Shown here one piece after another: positions 44,552-52,753 of a DNA stretch of 64,000 bases. The notes below the pieces were generated by a model, which was not told where the DNA came from, made no database searches, and worked only from the letters and a program-made list of their open reading frames with translations. The first letter of the stretch is position 1. Each line of letters begins with the position of its first letter. The position numbers and the translations under genes are program-made. Source of the DNA: Paraburkholderia bryophila (GTDB lineage Bacteria > Pseudomonadota > Gammaproteobacteria > Burkholderiales > Burkholderiaceae); contig NZ_QLTK01000015.1 in NCBI RefSeq assembly GCF_003269035.1, forward strand, positions 62,001 through 126,000. Direction: 5' to 3'.

Positions 44552-45106
44552 ATGAAATCCCGTCCTTCAGATCCTGACCGCTATCACGGAACCGCCATCG
44601 CACTGCATTGGCTGATCGCTGCGTTGATCGCCTGCGGTTTCTATATCGGCTGGATCATGACCGATATCCACGGCTTCACGCCGACCAAGCTCAAGTACTT
44701 CTCGTGGCACAAGTGGATCGGCGTGACGGTGTTCGCCCTCGCTGTGATCCGCGTGCTGTGGCGCGCCACCCACCGCGCGCCGGCGCTCGATAGCGCCACG
44801 CCCACGTGGCAGAAGGCCGCGGCGCATCTGGTGCATGGTCTGTTATATCTGCTGATGCTGGCGATCCCGCTGTCCGGCTACCTTTATAGTTCGGCCGCCG
44901 GTATTCAGGTGGTGTATCTGGGCATCGTGCCGTTGCCCACGCTCATCGGCCCGGATCAGGCGCTCAAGGCCACGTTGCGCACGGTTCACGTGCTGCTCAA
45001 TTACACGCTGCTGGCGCTGGTTGTCATGCACGTGCTGGCGGCGCTCAAGCATCAATTCGTCGATCGCGACGGCCTGCTCGGCAGGATGATTCCGTTCCTC
45101 AAATAA
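44552..45106 (+). CDS. Cytochrome b561
   Basis: A 184-residue four-helix cytochrome b561 of the YodB/CybB type. Haem-ligand histidines lie in ALHWLIAALIACGF (~18-31), HKWIG (helix 2), HLVHGLLYLLMLAIPL (helix 3) and VHVLLNYTLLALVVMHVLAAL (helix 4). The ATG at 44552 gives the normal short N-terminus. It is followed by two YceI genes on the same strand, a frequent arrangement; YceI proteins bind polyisoprenoids, and the b561 may act on the same quinone-like lipid pool. Confidence 0.92.
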   Translation: MKSRPSDPDRYHGTAIALHWLIAALIACGFYIGWIMTDIHGFTPTKLKYFSWHKWIGVTVFALAVIRVLWRATHRAPALDSATPTWQKAAAHLVHGLLYLLMLAIPLSGYLYSSAAGIQVVYLGIVPLPTLIGPDQALKATLRTVHVLLNYTLLALVVMHVLAALKHQFVDRDGLLGRMIPFLK

Positions 45107-45221
45107 GCTCGCTTAACCATCATGAGACAGGTGTAGCCGGTGATTGGCCACAGCCTGTTGGCAATCTAATTCCCAGCGGTGTGCAATCAACGCACGCGGG
45201 TTCGATAGGATGCGTACCACT

Positions 45222-45821
45222 ATGAAATCAAACTTTTATCACCTCGCCGCTCGCACGGCGGTTCGCCCTGCGATTCGACCTATCCTCGCCGGCATCGCGG
45301 CGCTTTCGCTGTTCGGCGCCGGGCTCGCGCATGCCGACGTCGATGCGAGCAAAAGCAGCGTCATTGCCACCACGAAACAGATGAACGTGCCGGTCGACGG
45401 CAAGTTCAAGAAGTTTTCCGCGCAACTGAACTTCGATCCCGCCAGGCCGACCGCCGGCAGCGCCAACGTGTCGATCGACACCGGCAGCTACGACCTCGGC
45501 GCGGACGATTACAACAAGCAGGCGCGGGGCAAGGAATGGTTCGACAGCGCGACTTATCCGGCCGCGACCTTTGTTTCCAGCGCGATCGCGCCGGCCGGCG
45601 GCAACCAGTACAAGATCACCGGCAAGCTGACCATCAAGGGCAAATCGCAAACCGTCGTGGTGCCGGTCACCGTCACGGCGCAAGGCGCGACGCAAACCTT
45701 CGACGGCTCGCTGCCGATCAAACGCTCGCAGTTCGATGTCGGCACGGGCGAATGGAAAGATACATCCGTGGTAGCCGACGAAGTCGTCATCAAATTTCAC
45801 CTCGTCGCGTCGAAGAAGTAA
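45222..45821 (+). CDS. YceI family periplasmic protein
   Basis: A 199-residue secreted lipocalin-like YceI protein. The ATG at 45222 (ATG at 45210 also possible) starts a long signal peptide with a hydrophobic core at ~28-45 (ILAGIAALSLFGAGLAHA). The mature domain has the YceI strand pattern: SSVIATTKQMNVPVDGKF, VSIDTGSYDLGADDYNKQ, WFDSATYPAATF, KGKSQTVVVPV. This copy is divergent from the second one downstream and lacks its Cys pair. It lies between cytochrome b561 and the other yceI. Confidence 0.88.
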   Translation: MKSNFYHLAARTAVRPAIRPILAGIAALSLFGAGLAHADVDASKSSVIATTKQMNVPVDGKFKKFSAQLNFDPARPTAGSANVSIDTGSYDLGADDYNKQARGKEWFDSATYPAATFVSSAIAPAGGNQYKITGKLTIKGKSQTVVVPVTVTAQGATQTFDGSLPIKRSQFDVGTGEWKDTSVVADEVVIKFHLVASKK

Positions 45822-45882
45822 TTCGACACCCAAAGCACCGCAGTTTTTTTAGACACCCTCTTTCAGTCACCTGGAGAACACC

Positions 45883-46461
45883 TTGAAGAAATCCTTTTTG
45901 CTCGCCGCGGGCGCGCTGGCCGCTGCCCTGTCGTTCAACGCAATGGCTGCCGACACGTATCAGCTCGACCCGACCCACACCTACCCGAGCTTCGAAACCG
46001 ACCACTTCGGCGGCATCTCGACATGGCGCGGCAAGTTCAAGAAGAGCAGCGGCACCGTCGTGCTGGATCGCGCGGCGAAGACCGGCACGGTGGACGTGAC
46101 GATCGATATGAGCTCGGTGGATATCGGCAACGACAAGCTGGACGCGGAACTGGTCACGGATAAATTCTTCGACGCCGCGAAGTACCCCACTGCAACGTAC
46201 AAGGGCACGCAGATCCGCTTCGACGGCGACAAGCCGGTTGAAGTGGTCGGCACGTTGACGATGCACGGCATCACCAAGCCGGTCAATCTGAAGATCGAAT
46301 CGTTCAAGTGCTTCACGAACCCGATGCTCAAGCGTGAAGTGTGCGGCACCGAATCGACCGCCACGTTCAATCGCGACGACTTCGGCATCGACTTCGGCAA
46401 GGCTTACGGCTTCAAGATGCAAACCACGCTGCACATTCAGGCGGAAGGCATCAAGCAGTAA
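45883..46461 (+). CDS. YceI family periplasmic protein (TTG start)
   Basis: A 192-residue YceI protein with signal peptide KKSFLLAAGALAAALSFNAMA. The mature part begins with the canonical ADTYQLDPTHTYPSFETDHFG and continues ST-W-RGKF-KK, SSVDIGNDKLDAEL, FFDAAKYPTATY and THMHGITKPV-like segments (LTMHGITKPVNLKI). TTG at 45883, behind CTGGAGAA, is the only reasonable start because no ATG occurs before the signal peptide. It forms a likely operon with the preceding yceI (62 bp) and b561 gene. Confidence 0.9.
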   Translation: MKKSFLLAAGALAAALSFNAMAADTYQLDPTHTYPSFETDHFGGISTWRGKFKKSSGTVVLDRAAKTGTVDVTIDMSSVDIGNDKLDAELVTDKFFDAAKYPTATYKGTQIRFDGDKPVEVVGTLTMHGITKPVNLKIESFKCFTNPMLKREVCGTESTATFNRDDFGIDFGKAYGFKMQTTLHIQAEGIKQ

Positions 46462-46750
46462 ACACCGGATTCGGTGAGTATCGAGGCAGTCGCGGTAGCG
46501 GGTCGACAGATCCGCAATTACCGCGACCGCTTTCCATTTGACGCGCCGGGTTTTCAGAACCCCATTCATCTGATGAATAGTCCTTTAAAACAGGCGTATT
46601 CCGTCATTTACAGGTCATAAGTTCCGGTTTCCGCTCGCCCGAAAACTTGAGCGTGAAGAGCCGCCACATCTCCCCGTTGTTCGCCCGTTTGAACCTCCCG
46701 CCTCGACCTTAAAGTCGCCGGCACGGAATGACCTTATCGGGAGACATTGG

Positions 46751-47413
46751 GTGAATCAGGTGAAACTTGCGGCGCTCGCCGCAACGGTGATGGCAATGAC
46801 AGCAGCGGCCACGCAGGCCGAGGCTCAGGAAATCTACGCGCACGGCGGCACGCTCGGCGCGGGTGTCGGCGCGGCGCTGCCGCTGAATTCGTGGGCGGGC
46901 GTGCATGCGGAATTCGAAGGCTTCGGCCTGTCGCGTTCGTTCAACGTGGACGGCAATCAGTACGACGGCCGTCTGAAGCTTCTGCAAGGCGGCCTGTATG
47001 TGGACCTGTTCCCGTTCAGGTCGAGCGGGTTTCGCGTGACCGCAGGGGCGCTGATCAACGACGACGACGTCACGGCCCACGCCGTGCCGAACGCGCAAGG
47101 CAACTACAAGATCGGCGACGAGTTCGTGCCGGCCGTGGGCGCCGCGCCGTCCACCACGATCACGCTACCGCGCGTCATGCCCTACCTCGGCATCGGCTAT
47201 GGTCATAAGCCCGTATCGAAGGGCTTCGGCCTGACGCTCGATCTCGGGGTCGCCTATGGACGGCCGCGCACCTCGTATAACGTGCCGGCGATCTATTCGA
47301 CGCTTGCCACTCAGGCCAACATCGACCAGGAAGAGCAGAACATCAGCAACAAGGTGGAGCGCTACAAGCTTTATCCGGTCGTGCAGATCGGCGTGAGTTA
47401 CCGGTTCAACTAA
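46751..47413 (+). CDS. Outer membrane beta-barrel protein
   Basis: A 220-residue protein starting at GTG 46751 after CGGGAGAC. It has a signal peptide (KLAALAATVMAMTAAATQAEA), then alternating amphipathic strands: EIYAHGGTLGAGVGAAL, LYVDLFPFRSSGFRVTAGALI, MPYLGIGYGHKP, LTLDLGVAYGRP, ending in the porin-style IGVSYRFN with terminal Phe-Asn. This is an eight-stranded OmpW/OmpA-like small barrel, but I do not recognise the exact family. A 9-bp-stem hairpin follows the stop. Confidence 0.82.
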   Translation: MNQVKLAALAATVMAMTAAATQAEAQEIYAHGGTLGAGVGAALPLNSWAGVHAEFEGFGLSRSFNVDGNQYDGRLKLLQGGLYVDLFPFRSSGFRVTAGALINDDDVTAHAVPNAQGNYKIGDEFVPAVGAAPSTTITLPRVMPYLGIGYGHKPVSKGFGLTLDLGVAYGRPRTSYNVPAIYSTLATQANIDQEEQNISNKVERYKLYPVVQIGVSYRFN

Positions 47414-47423
47414 CGCGCGGCAT

Positions 47424-47448
47424 TCATCGCGAATGGATCTCGCGATGA
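47424..47448 (+). terminator. Hairpin after outer membrane protein gene
   Basis: TCATCGCGA (47424-47432) and TCGCGATGA (47440-47448) form a perfect 9-bp stem with a 7-nt loop 11 bp after the stop. No T-run follows, so intrinsic termination is uncertain; mRNA 3' stabilisation is equally likely. Confidence 0.4.
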
Positions 47449-47460
47449 GGTGATGACCCG

Positions 47461-47494
47461 ATCGGTTGATCGGTCGATTGGTCGATTGGTCGAT
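47461..47494 (+). repeat. Short GGTCGATT tandem repeats
   Basis: Units close to GGTCGATT occur three to four times in a row directly next to the 3' end of the SDR remnant. They are non-coding and probably a local slippage product. Confidence 0.55.
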
Positions 47495-47641
47495 CACGCA
47501 ACCAAATAGCCGCCATCGGCCACTAGCGCGTGTCCGGACACGCAACTCGAATCGTCCGGCGCGAGCAACGCCACGATGGTGGCCATGTCCTCTGCGGCCC
47601 CCCTCCGCCCGGCCGGTGTGCGCTCCGGCATGCTCGACGAT
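47494..47641 (-). pseudogene. C-terminal remnant of an SDR oxidoreductase
   Basis: On the minus strand the last ~49 codons read as the end of a short-chain dehydrogenase: a MPERTPAGRRGAAEDMA segment, then VALLAPDDSSCVSGHALVADGGYLV, which is the near-invariant SDR C-terminus (RTP-x-GR-G-x-x-E-D and G-x-x-L-x-x-D-G-G). The frame upstream (to 47739) has no SDR-like sequence, and the Rossmann fold and YxxxK half are missing. A deletion remnant, not a gene. Confidence 0.8.
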
Positions 47642-47870
47642 GCAGGCAAATCGATATCGCATGCGCCGGTCTGGGTTTCATTCAATCGACGGAGTACCTC
47701 GCGCTGCCGCGTAGGGAAAGCGCTCGGGCCGATAGTCACTTTTCACTGCACGGCAAGGTACTATGGCGGTTTGGCATCCAGCGCGATAAGCCTTAACGCG
47801 ACGCAGCAGGGCAAGCGACTTGACCGGGCCACCTGCTGCCGTTATCCCGTTACCGTCGTTACCAACCGTC
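47642..47870. other. Intergenic stretch before dinB, no gene seen
   Basis: About 230 bp between the SDR remnant and the dinB start. It presumably holds the dinB promoter. I see no LexA-type palindrome (CTGT-N8-ACAG) here, so SOS control of this dinB copy is not supported by this sequence. Confidence 0.45.
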
Positions 47871-49037
47871 ATGAATTCTGCTAGCCGCCGCATTGCGCAT
47901 CTCGACATGGATGCGTTCTACGCGTCCGTCGAACTGTTGCGCTATCCGGAACTGCGTGGTCAGGCCGTGGTGATAGGGGGCGGCCGCAACGCCGCACCTC
48001 AACTCCTCGAAGACGGCACTCGCCGCTTTGCGAAGCTTCGCGATTACGCGGGCCGCGGCGTGGTCACCACGTCCACCTACGAAGCGCGCGCGCTCGGTGT
48101 GTTCTCGGCCATGGGCATGATGAAAGCCGCCCTGCTCGCGCCCGACGCGATTCTGCTGCCCACCGATTTCGATTCCTATCGCCATTACTCGCGCGTCTTC
48201 AAGGCAGCGGTCGCGACGTTCACGGATCGGATCGAAGATCGCGGCATCGACGAAATTTATATCGACCTCACCGACCTGCCGGGCGAGCCGCGCGAGATCG
48301 CCGCGCGCATCAAGAGCGCGGTCAATGAAGCCACCGGCCTCACCTGCTCGATGTGCGTCGCGCCTAACAAGCTGTTGGCTAAGATCGGCTCCGAACTCGA
48401 CAAACCCGACGGCCTCACGATCCTCACCCCGGCCGACGTGCCCCTCCGCGTCTGGCCGCTACCGGTGCGCAAAGTCAACGGGATCGGCCCGAAGGCCGCC
48501 GAAAAACTCACCGCGCTCGGTTTCGCCACGGTCGGCGATCTGGCGGCGGCGGAAGCGGGACTCTTGCAGGATCACTTCGGGCGCAGCTATTCGGCGTGGC
48601 TCATGCAGATCGCGCAAGGCTACGACGAGCGGCCCGTGGTGGTCGAATCGGAGCCCAAGTCGATGAGCCGCGAAACCACCTTCGAACGCGATCTGCACCC
48701 GCGTCACGACCGGCCGGCGCTGTCCAGTTCGTTCACGGGCCTGTGTGTGCGGGTCGCTGAAGATCTCGTGCGCAAGGGTTACGTGGGCCGCACCGTGGGC
48801 ATCAAACTGCGCTACGACGACTTCCGCACGGTCACGCGCGACTTGACGCTGGACGAACCCACCGCCGACGCTGCCGAGATCCGCCGCGCGGCGACCGAAT
48901 GTCTGCGACGGGTGGAATTGAACCGCAAGCTGCGGCTGCTGGGTGTACGCGTGAGCGCGTTGACGCCCGCCAACGCGCAAACGGTCAAGCCGCGCCGGCC
49001 GGTTCAGGCTGACTTGCCTTTCACCAGCGACGAATAA
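47871..49037 (+). CDS. dinB: DNA polymerase IV (Y-family)
   Basis: A 388-residue translesion polymerase of the DinB type. The palm motif IAHLDMDAFYASVELLRYPELRG is at ~7-29, the steric/palm segment around VVTTSTYEARALGVFSAMGM follows, and the catalytic SIDE-like site is RGIDEIYIDLTDL (~124-136). The little-finger domain covers ~245-380 (KSMSRETTFERDL). The C-terminus ends QADLPFTSDE, resembling the beta-clamp-binding QxxLPF motif, which supports function. The start at 47871 matches the family; there is no strong ribosome-binding site. Its 3' end overlaps the convergent histidine kinase gene by 34 bp. Confidence 0.92.
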   Translation: MNSASRRIAHLDMDAFYASVELLRYPELRGQAVVIGGGRNAAPQLLEDGTRRFAKLRDYAGRGVVTTSTYEARALGVFSAMGMMKAALLAPDAILLPTDFDSYRHYSRVFKAAVATFTDRIEDRGIDEIYIDLTDLPGEPREIAARIKSAVNEATGLTCSMCVAPNKLLAKIGSELDKPDGLTILTPADVPLRVWPLPVRKVNGIGPKAAEKLTALGFATVGDLAAAEAGLLQDHFGRSYSAWLMQIAQGYDERPVVVESEPKSMSRETTFERDLHPRHDRPALSSSFTGLCVRVAEDLVRKGYVGRTVGIKLRYDDFRTVTRDLTLDEPTADAAEIRRAATECLRRVELNRKLRLLGVRVSALTPANAQTVKPRRPVQADLPFTSDE

Positions 49038-50473
49038 CCCGTCGCCTCGGCCGTTGCGTTGGCGCTGTTGCCGGTAGTACTCGGGCGCATGCTCGGCAAC
49101 GCCGTGTCGATCTGCGAGGCCGCAATCGAAAACGCAAACGTGTTGATGCCATTCGCGCTGTGCGCCGACACGGTGCCGCGATGCATTTCCGCGATCGCCT
49201 TCACGATCGCCAGCCCAAGGCCATGGTTTTCGCGGCTATTCGTGCGCGAGACTTCCGCGCGATAGAAGCGGTCGAACAGATGTTCGAGCACGCCGGGCTC
49301 GATCGGCTCGCCGGGGTTGGCCACCGCCACCCGCACCTGGTTTTCGACGCGCGCGATCGTTACGCTGATTGCCGCGCCCGGTTCGCAGTGCTGGATCGCG
49401 TTCATCAGCAGATTCGTGCAGGCGCGGCCGAATAGCGAGCGGTTCACGCGCGTCTGTGCGTCGCCGCGAAGTTCGGCATGCACGCGTGCCTCCTCGAGCG
49501 GAATCTCGAGAAACTCCAGCGTATGCGCCACTTCGGCGGCCAGCGACACCTCGACCAGACCCGTCGCGCGTTCGCCCTGATCGGCGCGTGCGAGGAACAG
49601 CATGTCGTTGATGATCGTGCGCATCCGCTCGAATTCTTCGAGGTTCGATTGCAACGTATGACGCAGGTCGTCCACCGAACGATTGCGGGTCAACGCCACT
49701 TCGGTCTGGCCGATCAGAATCGTCACCGGCGTGCGCAGTTCGTGAGCCACGTCCGCGTTGAACGATTCGAGACGGCCATACGCGCCGTCCAGCCGTTCGA
49801 GCGCACCGTTGAACGAGTTGGCGAGATCGTTCAGTTCGAGCGGCAGCGAAGCGGTATTCAGGCGCTGCGAGCGGTTGTTCGGACTGACCGCCGAAGCGTC
49901 GCGCGTCAGGCGCGTGAGCGGCGCGAGACCGAGACGTGTCACCGAATAACTGAGCAGCAGCACCGCGAGACTGCCCAACGCCGACAGCGCGGCGAGCGCC
50001 GAGCCGAAGACGCGCATGGTGCGAATGTTCGGCGAATAACTCGCGGCCACCTGCAATTGCAGCGGCGGGCGCGCGTCGTAAGAGGGAATCGTCACCGTGG
50101 AAGTCAGCATGTCTTGCCCGCCGCCGGCCGGCTTCACACGCGCGTAGCCGCCCGGCCAGCTCTTCACCACCGTGCCCTCGACCGGTTGCCCGTAGTGAAA
50201 ATACGGATCGGTGCTCGACACCGAGTACATCGTGCTGGCGTCGTGCGGCGTCATGTCGGTGAGTTTTTCGCGGCACATGCGCCACTTTTCCGGCGTCACC
50301 GCGTGATAGACAATGATGCGCGCGATCTGCACGCGATCGTCGAGCGACTCGCGCAGATGGTGTTCGAGCTGCGTGCGCAACACGACGAAGAGTCCCGTGC
50401 CGACCAGCGTGAACACGGACAAAGCGACCAGCGCGAACATCAGCGCGAGGCGGCGGGCGATCGACCGGTTCAT
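49004..50473 (-). CDS. Heavy-metal-type sensor histidine kinase (system 2)
   Basis: A 489-residue kinase of the CusS/IrlS-like group. Helix 1 at ~10-32 (LMFALVALSVFTLVGTGLFVV) and helix 2 at ~160-180 bracket a periplasmic sensor. HAMP is followed by the H-box ADVAHELRTPVTILIGQTEV (~240) and ATP domain with NLLMNAIQHCEPG and NHGLGLAIVKAIAEMHRG. The ATG overlaps the response regulator stop by 4 bp. The C-terminal ~35 residues extend past the ATPase core and overlap dinB in antisense. Its partner is the regulator directly upstream. Confidence 0.92.
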   Translation of the reverse strand: MNRSIARRLALMFALVALSVFTLVGTGLFVVLRTQLEHHLRESLDDRVQIARIIVYHAVTPEKWRMCREKLTDMTPHDASTMYSVSSTDPYFHYGQPVEGTVVKSWPGGYARVKPAGGGQDMLTSTVTIPSYDARPPLQLQVAASYSPNIRTMRVFGSALAALSALGSLAVLLLSYSVTRLGLAPLTRLTRDASAVSPNNRSQRLNTASLPLELNDLANSFNGALERLDGAYGRLESFNADVAHELRTPVTILIGQTEVALTRNRSVDDLRHTLQSNLEEFERMRTIINDMLFLARADQGERATGLVEVSLAAEVAHTLEFLEIPLEEARVHAELRGDAQTRVNRSLFGRACTNLLMNAIQHCEPGAAISVTIARVENQVRVAVANPGEPIEPGVLEHLFDRFYRAEVSRTNSRENHGLGLAIVKAIAEMHRGTVSAHSANGINTFAFSIAASQIDTALPSMRPSTTGNSANATAEATGYSSLVKGKSA

Positions 50474-51156
50474 GTCTGTTCGGCCTCCTCGCGCACTTCG
50501 AGCACGTAGCCCATGCCGCGCACGGTATGCAGGAGCTTGGACGGAAATGGACCGTCGAGCTTCGCGCGCAGGCGTTTGATCGCGGTCTCCACCACGTTCG
50601 TGTGGCTGTCGAAATTGACGTCCCAGACGAGTTCGGTGATCGCGGTCTTCGACAGAATGTCGCCTTGCCGGCGGGCCAGCACGCTGAGCAATTGAAACTC
50701 TTTGGCGGTCAGGTCGAGGCGCACGCCGTCGCGCGTTGCGCGCCTGCCGATCAGATCGACGAACAGGTCACCGACGGAGATCAGTGTGGATTCCTGCGAG
50801 CGCGTGCGGCGCGCCAGCGCATGCAGCCGCTCGACCAGTTCGAGGAACGAAAACGGTTTGGTGAGGTAATCGTCCGCGCCTTCGCGCAGGCCGCGCACGC
50901 GGTCGTTCACATGGTCGCGCGCGGTCAGCATGATGACGGGCGTGGATTTGCGCATGCGCAGCGCCTTCAGCACGCTGAAGCCGTCGCGTTTGGGCAGCAT
51001 CACGTCGAGCACGATCACGTCGTAATCGAACTCGGTGGCCAGATGCATGCCCTCCTCGCCATCTAGCGCGACGTCGACGACCCAACCCTGCTCTGTCAAA
51101 CCGGAGCGCAGATAATCCACCACCTTGTGCTCGTCTTCAACAATCAGCAATTTCAT
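50470..51156 (-). CDS. Heavy-metal-type response regulator, OmpR family (system 2)
   Basis: A 228-residue CusR/IrlR-type response regulator. Receiver: KLLIVEDEHKVVDYLRSGL, phosphoacceptor Asp51 in VIVLDVMLPKRDGF and TKPFSFLEL (~103-111). The winged-helix domain includes LTAKEFQLLSVLARRQGDILSK and WDVNFDSHTNVVETAIKRLRAKL, the wording typical of copper/heavy-metal regulators. It lies 88 bp after the outer membrane factor stop and overlaps the kinase start, so it belongs to efflux unit 2. Confidence 0.93.
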   Translation of the reverse strand: MKLLIVEDEHKVVDYLRSGLTEQGWVVDVALDGEEGMHLATEFDYDVIVLDVMLPKRDGFSVLKALRMRKSTPVIMLTARDHVNDRVRGLREGADDYLTKPFSFLELVERLHALARRTRSQESTLISVGDLFVDLIGRRATRDGVRLDLTAKEFQLLSVLARRQGDILSKTAITELVWDVNFDSHTNVVETAIKRLRAKLDGPFPSKLLHTVRGMGYVLEVREEAEQT

Positions 51157-51244
51157 GCGCGTCCCCTTGTCTGTGCATTATACGAAACGCCTCGCATTGC
51201 CTGCCCATCCCTCTCCCACCCACACCTGTTCATGATCGGCCGGC

Positions 51245-52753
51245 TCACCGCGTGGGGGCCATCGCCTCCTTCGCGTCGTTCGATTGTCCTTCTTTCGCAG
51301 CGTCATTCGCGGCGCTTGCCAGCGGCGTGCCGGCCTCCCAGCCGCCGCCCAATGCCTTTACCAGCGCAACCGACAGCGTCATCTGCTGGCCATGAATCTG
51401 CACGTCCTGGCGCTCGCTCGTGAGCAGCGACTGCTGCGCGGTGATCACGTCGAGGTACGCGACGAGGCCGCCCGAATAGCGGTCGTTGGCAAGCGACAGC
51501 AGATGCTGCGCGTCCGTCACCGCTTCGTGCGACTGCTTCGCCGCGCCGTCCAGCACCGACAGGCCGGTGATACCGTCCTGCACCTGCTGGAATGCGGTCA
51601 GCACGGTTTGCCGGTAGTTGGCCTCGTCGGCCTTGTAGCCTTCGCTCGCGAACTTTACGTTCGCCGCGCGGCGGCCGCCGTCGAACAGCACCTGGCCGAC
51701 CGTCGCACCGAGCGTCCACATCAGGGTCGGCGCGCTCAGCAGACTGGCGAACTGGGTGGCTTCCCAGCCGATGCCCGGCGTCAGCGTCAGGCTCGGAAAA
51801 AAGGCCGCCTTGGCCACACCGATCTGCGCGTTCGCGGCGGCCATCGCGCGTTCGGCGGAGGCGATATCCGGACGGCGCTGCAACACGTCGCTCGGCACGC
51901 CGAGCGGAATCGCCGGCACCTGCGTGTCGAGCACCTTCGGGGCGATGGCGAACTGCGGCGCGGGGACGCCGACCAGCGCGGCGATTGCATGTTCGAATTG
52001 CGCGCGCTGATTCAGGAGAAGTTGCGCCTGCACCTTCGTCGAGTCGAGCAGCGACTTCTGCTGCAACACGTCGAGCCCCGACACCGAGCCGAGATCGTGC
52101 TCGGAGGTCACGTAGTCCAGCGCTTTCTGCTGCAGCTTCACCGACTGGTTCAACACGTCGATCTCGGCGTCGAGTTCGCGCAGCGAGAAATAGTCGGTGG
52201 CGAGGTCGGTGGTCAGCACCAGCCGCGCGTTGGCGAGGTCGTCGGCCGATTGCTCCGCCGACGCCGTGGCGCCTTCCACCTGACGACGTATCCGGCCGAA
52301 TAGATCGGTGTCGTAGTTGATCGTCGGGCCGAGCTGCACATTGTTCTGCACCGTCGACGTGGTCGGCACCGCGTAATTGGTCAGCGGACGATCCTTCGAA
52401 ATACGGAAGCGCGAGCCGGAGGCCCCAAGGTCGACCTCGGGAATCTGCTGCGCGCGCGTATTCGCGAGCGTCGCCGTGGCCTGCGCGTAGTGAGCGCTAG
52501 CGGCCGCCAGCGTCTGGTTTTGCGCAAGCGCCTGGGTTTCCAGCGCGGCCAACGCCGGGTCGCCGAAGCCGCTCCACCAGTCGAGCGCGATCGGCGCGTG
52601 CGACGGCTCGGCGACCCGCCAGTACGAATCGGTCTGCCACACAGGCGGCACCTCGGCTTGGGGCCGCCGATAGTCCGGACCGACCGTACACGCCGCGAGC
52701 AAGGCCGCGCCCGCGAGTGTCGCGATCGCCCGGTATGGACCCACGCCCCTCAC
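51245..52753 (-). CDS. RND efflux outer membrane lipoprotein (system 2)
   Basis: A 502-residue NodT/OprM-type channel. The signal peptide ends with LLAAC (lipid Cys ~22) and is followed by TVGPDYRRPQAEVP. Two OEP repeats are present, with NDRYSGGLVAYLDVITAQQSLL near the end. The start overlaps the adaptor stop by 4 bp (52750-52753). The last ~25 residues are Ala/Glu/Lys-rich and probably disordered. It completes the second tripartite pump. Confidence 0.92.
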   Translation of the reverse strand: MRGVGPYRAIATLAGAALLAACTVGPDYRRPQAEVPPVWQTDSYWRVAEPSHAPIALDWWSGFGDPALAALETQALAQNQTLAAASAHYAQATATLANTRAQQIPEVDLGASGSRFRISKDRPLTNYAVPTTSTVQNNVQLGPTINYDTDLFGRIRRQVEGATASAEQSADDLANARLVLTTDLATDYFSLRELDAEIDVLNQSVKLQQKALDYVTSEHDLGSVSGLDVLQQKSLLDSTKVQAQLLLNQRAQFEHAIAALVGVPAPQFAIAPKVLDTQVPAIPLGVPSDVLQRRPDIASAERAMAAANAQIGVAKAAFFPSLTLTPGIGWEATQFASLLSAPTLMWTLGATVGQVLFDGGRRAANVKFASEGYKADEANYRQTVLTAFQQVQDGITGLSVLDGAAKQSHEAVTDAQHLLSLANDRYSGGLVAYLDVITAQQSLLTSERQDVQIHGQQMTLSVALVKALGGGWEAGTPLASAANDAAKEGQSNDAKEAMAPTR

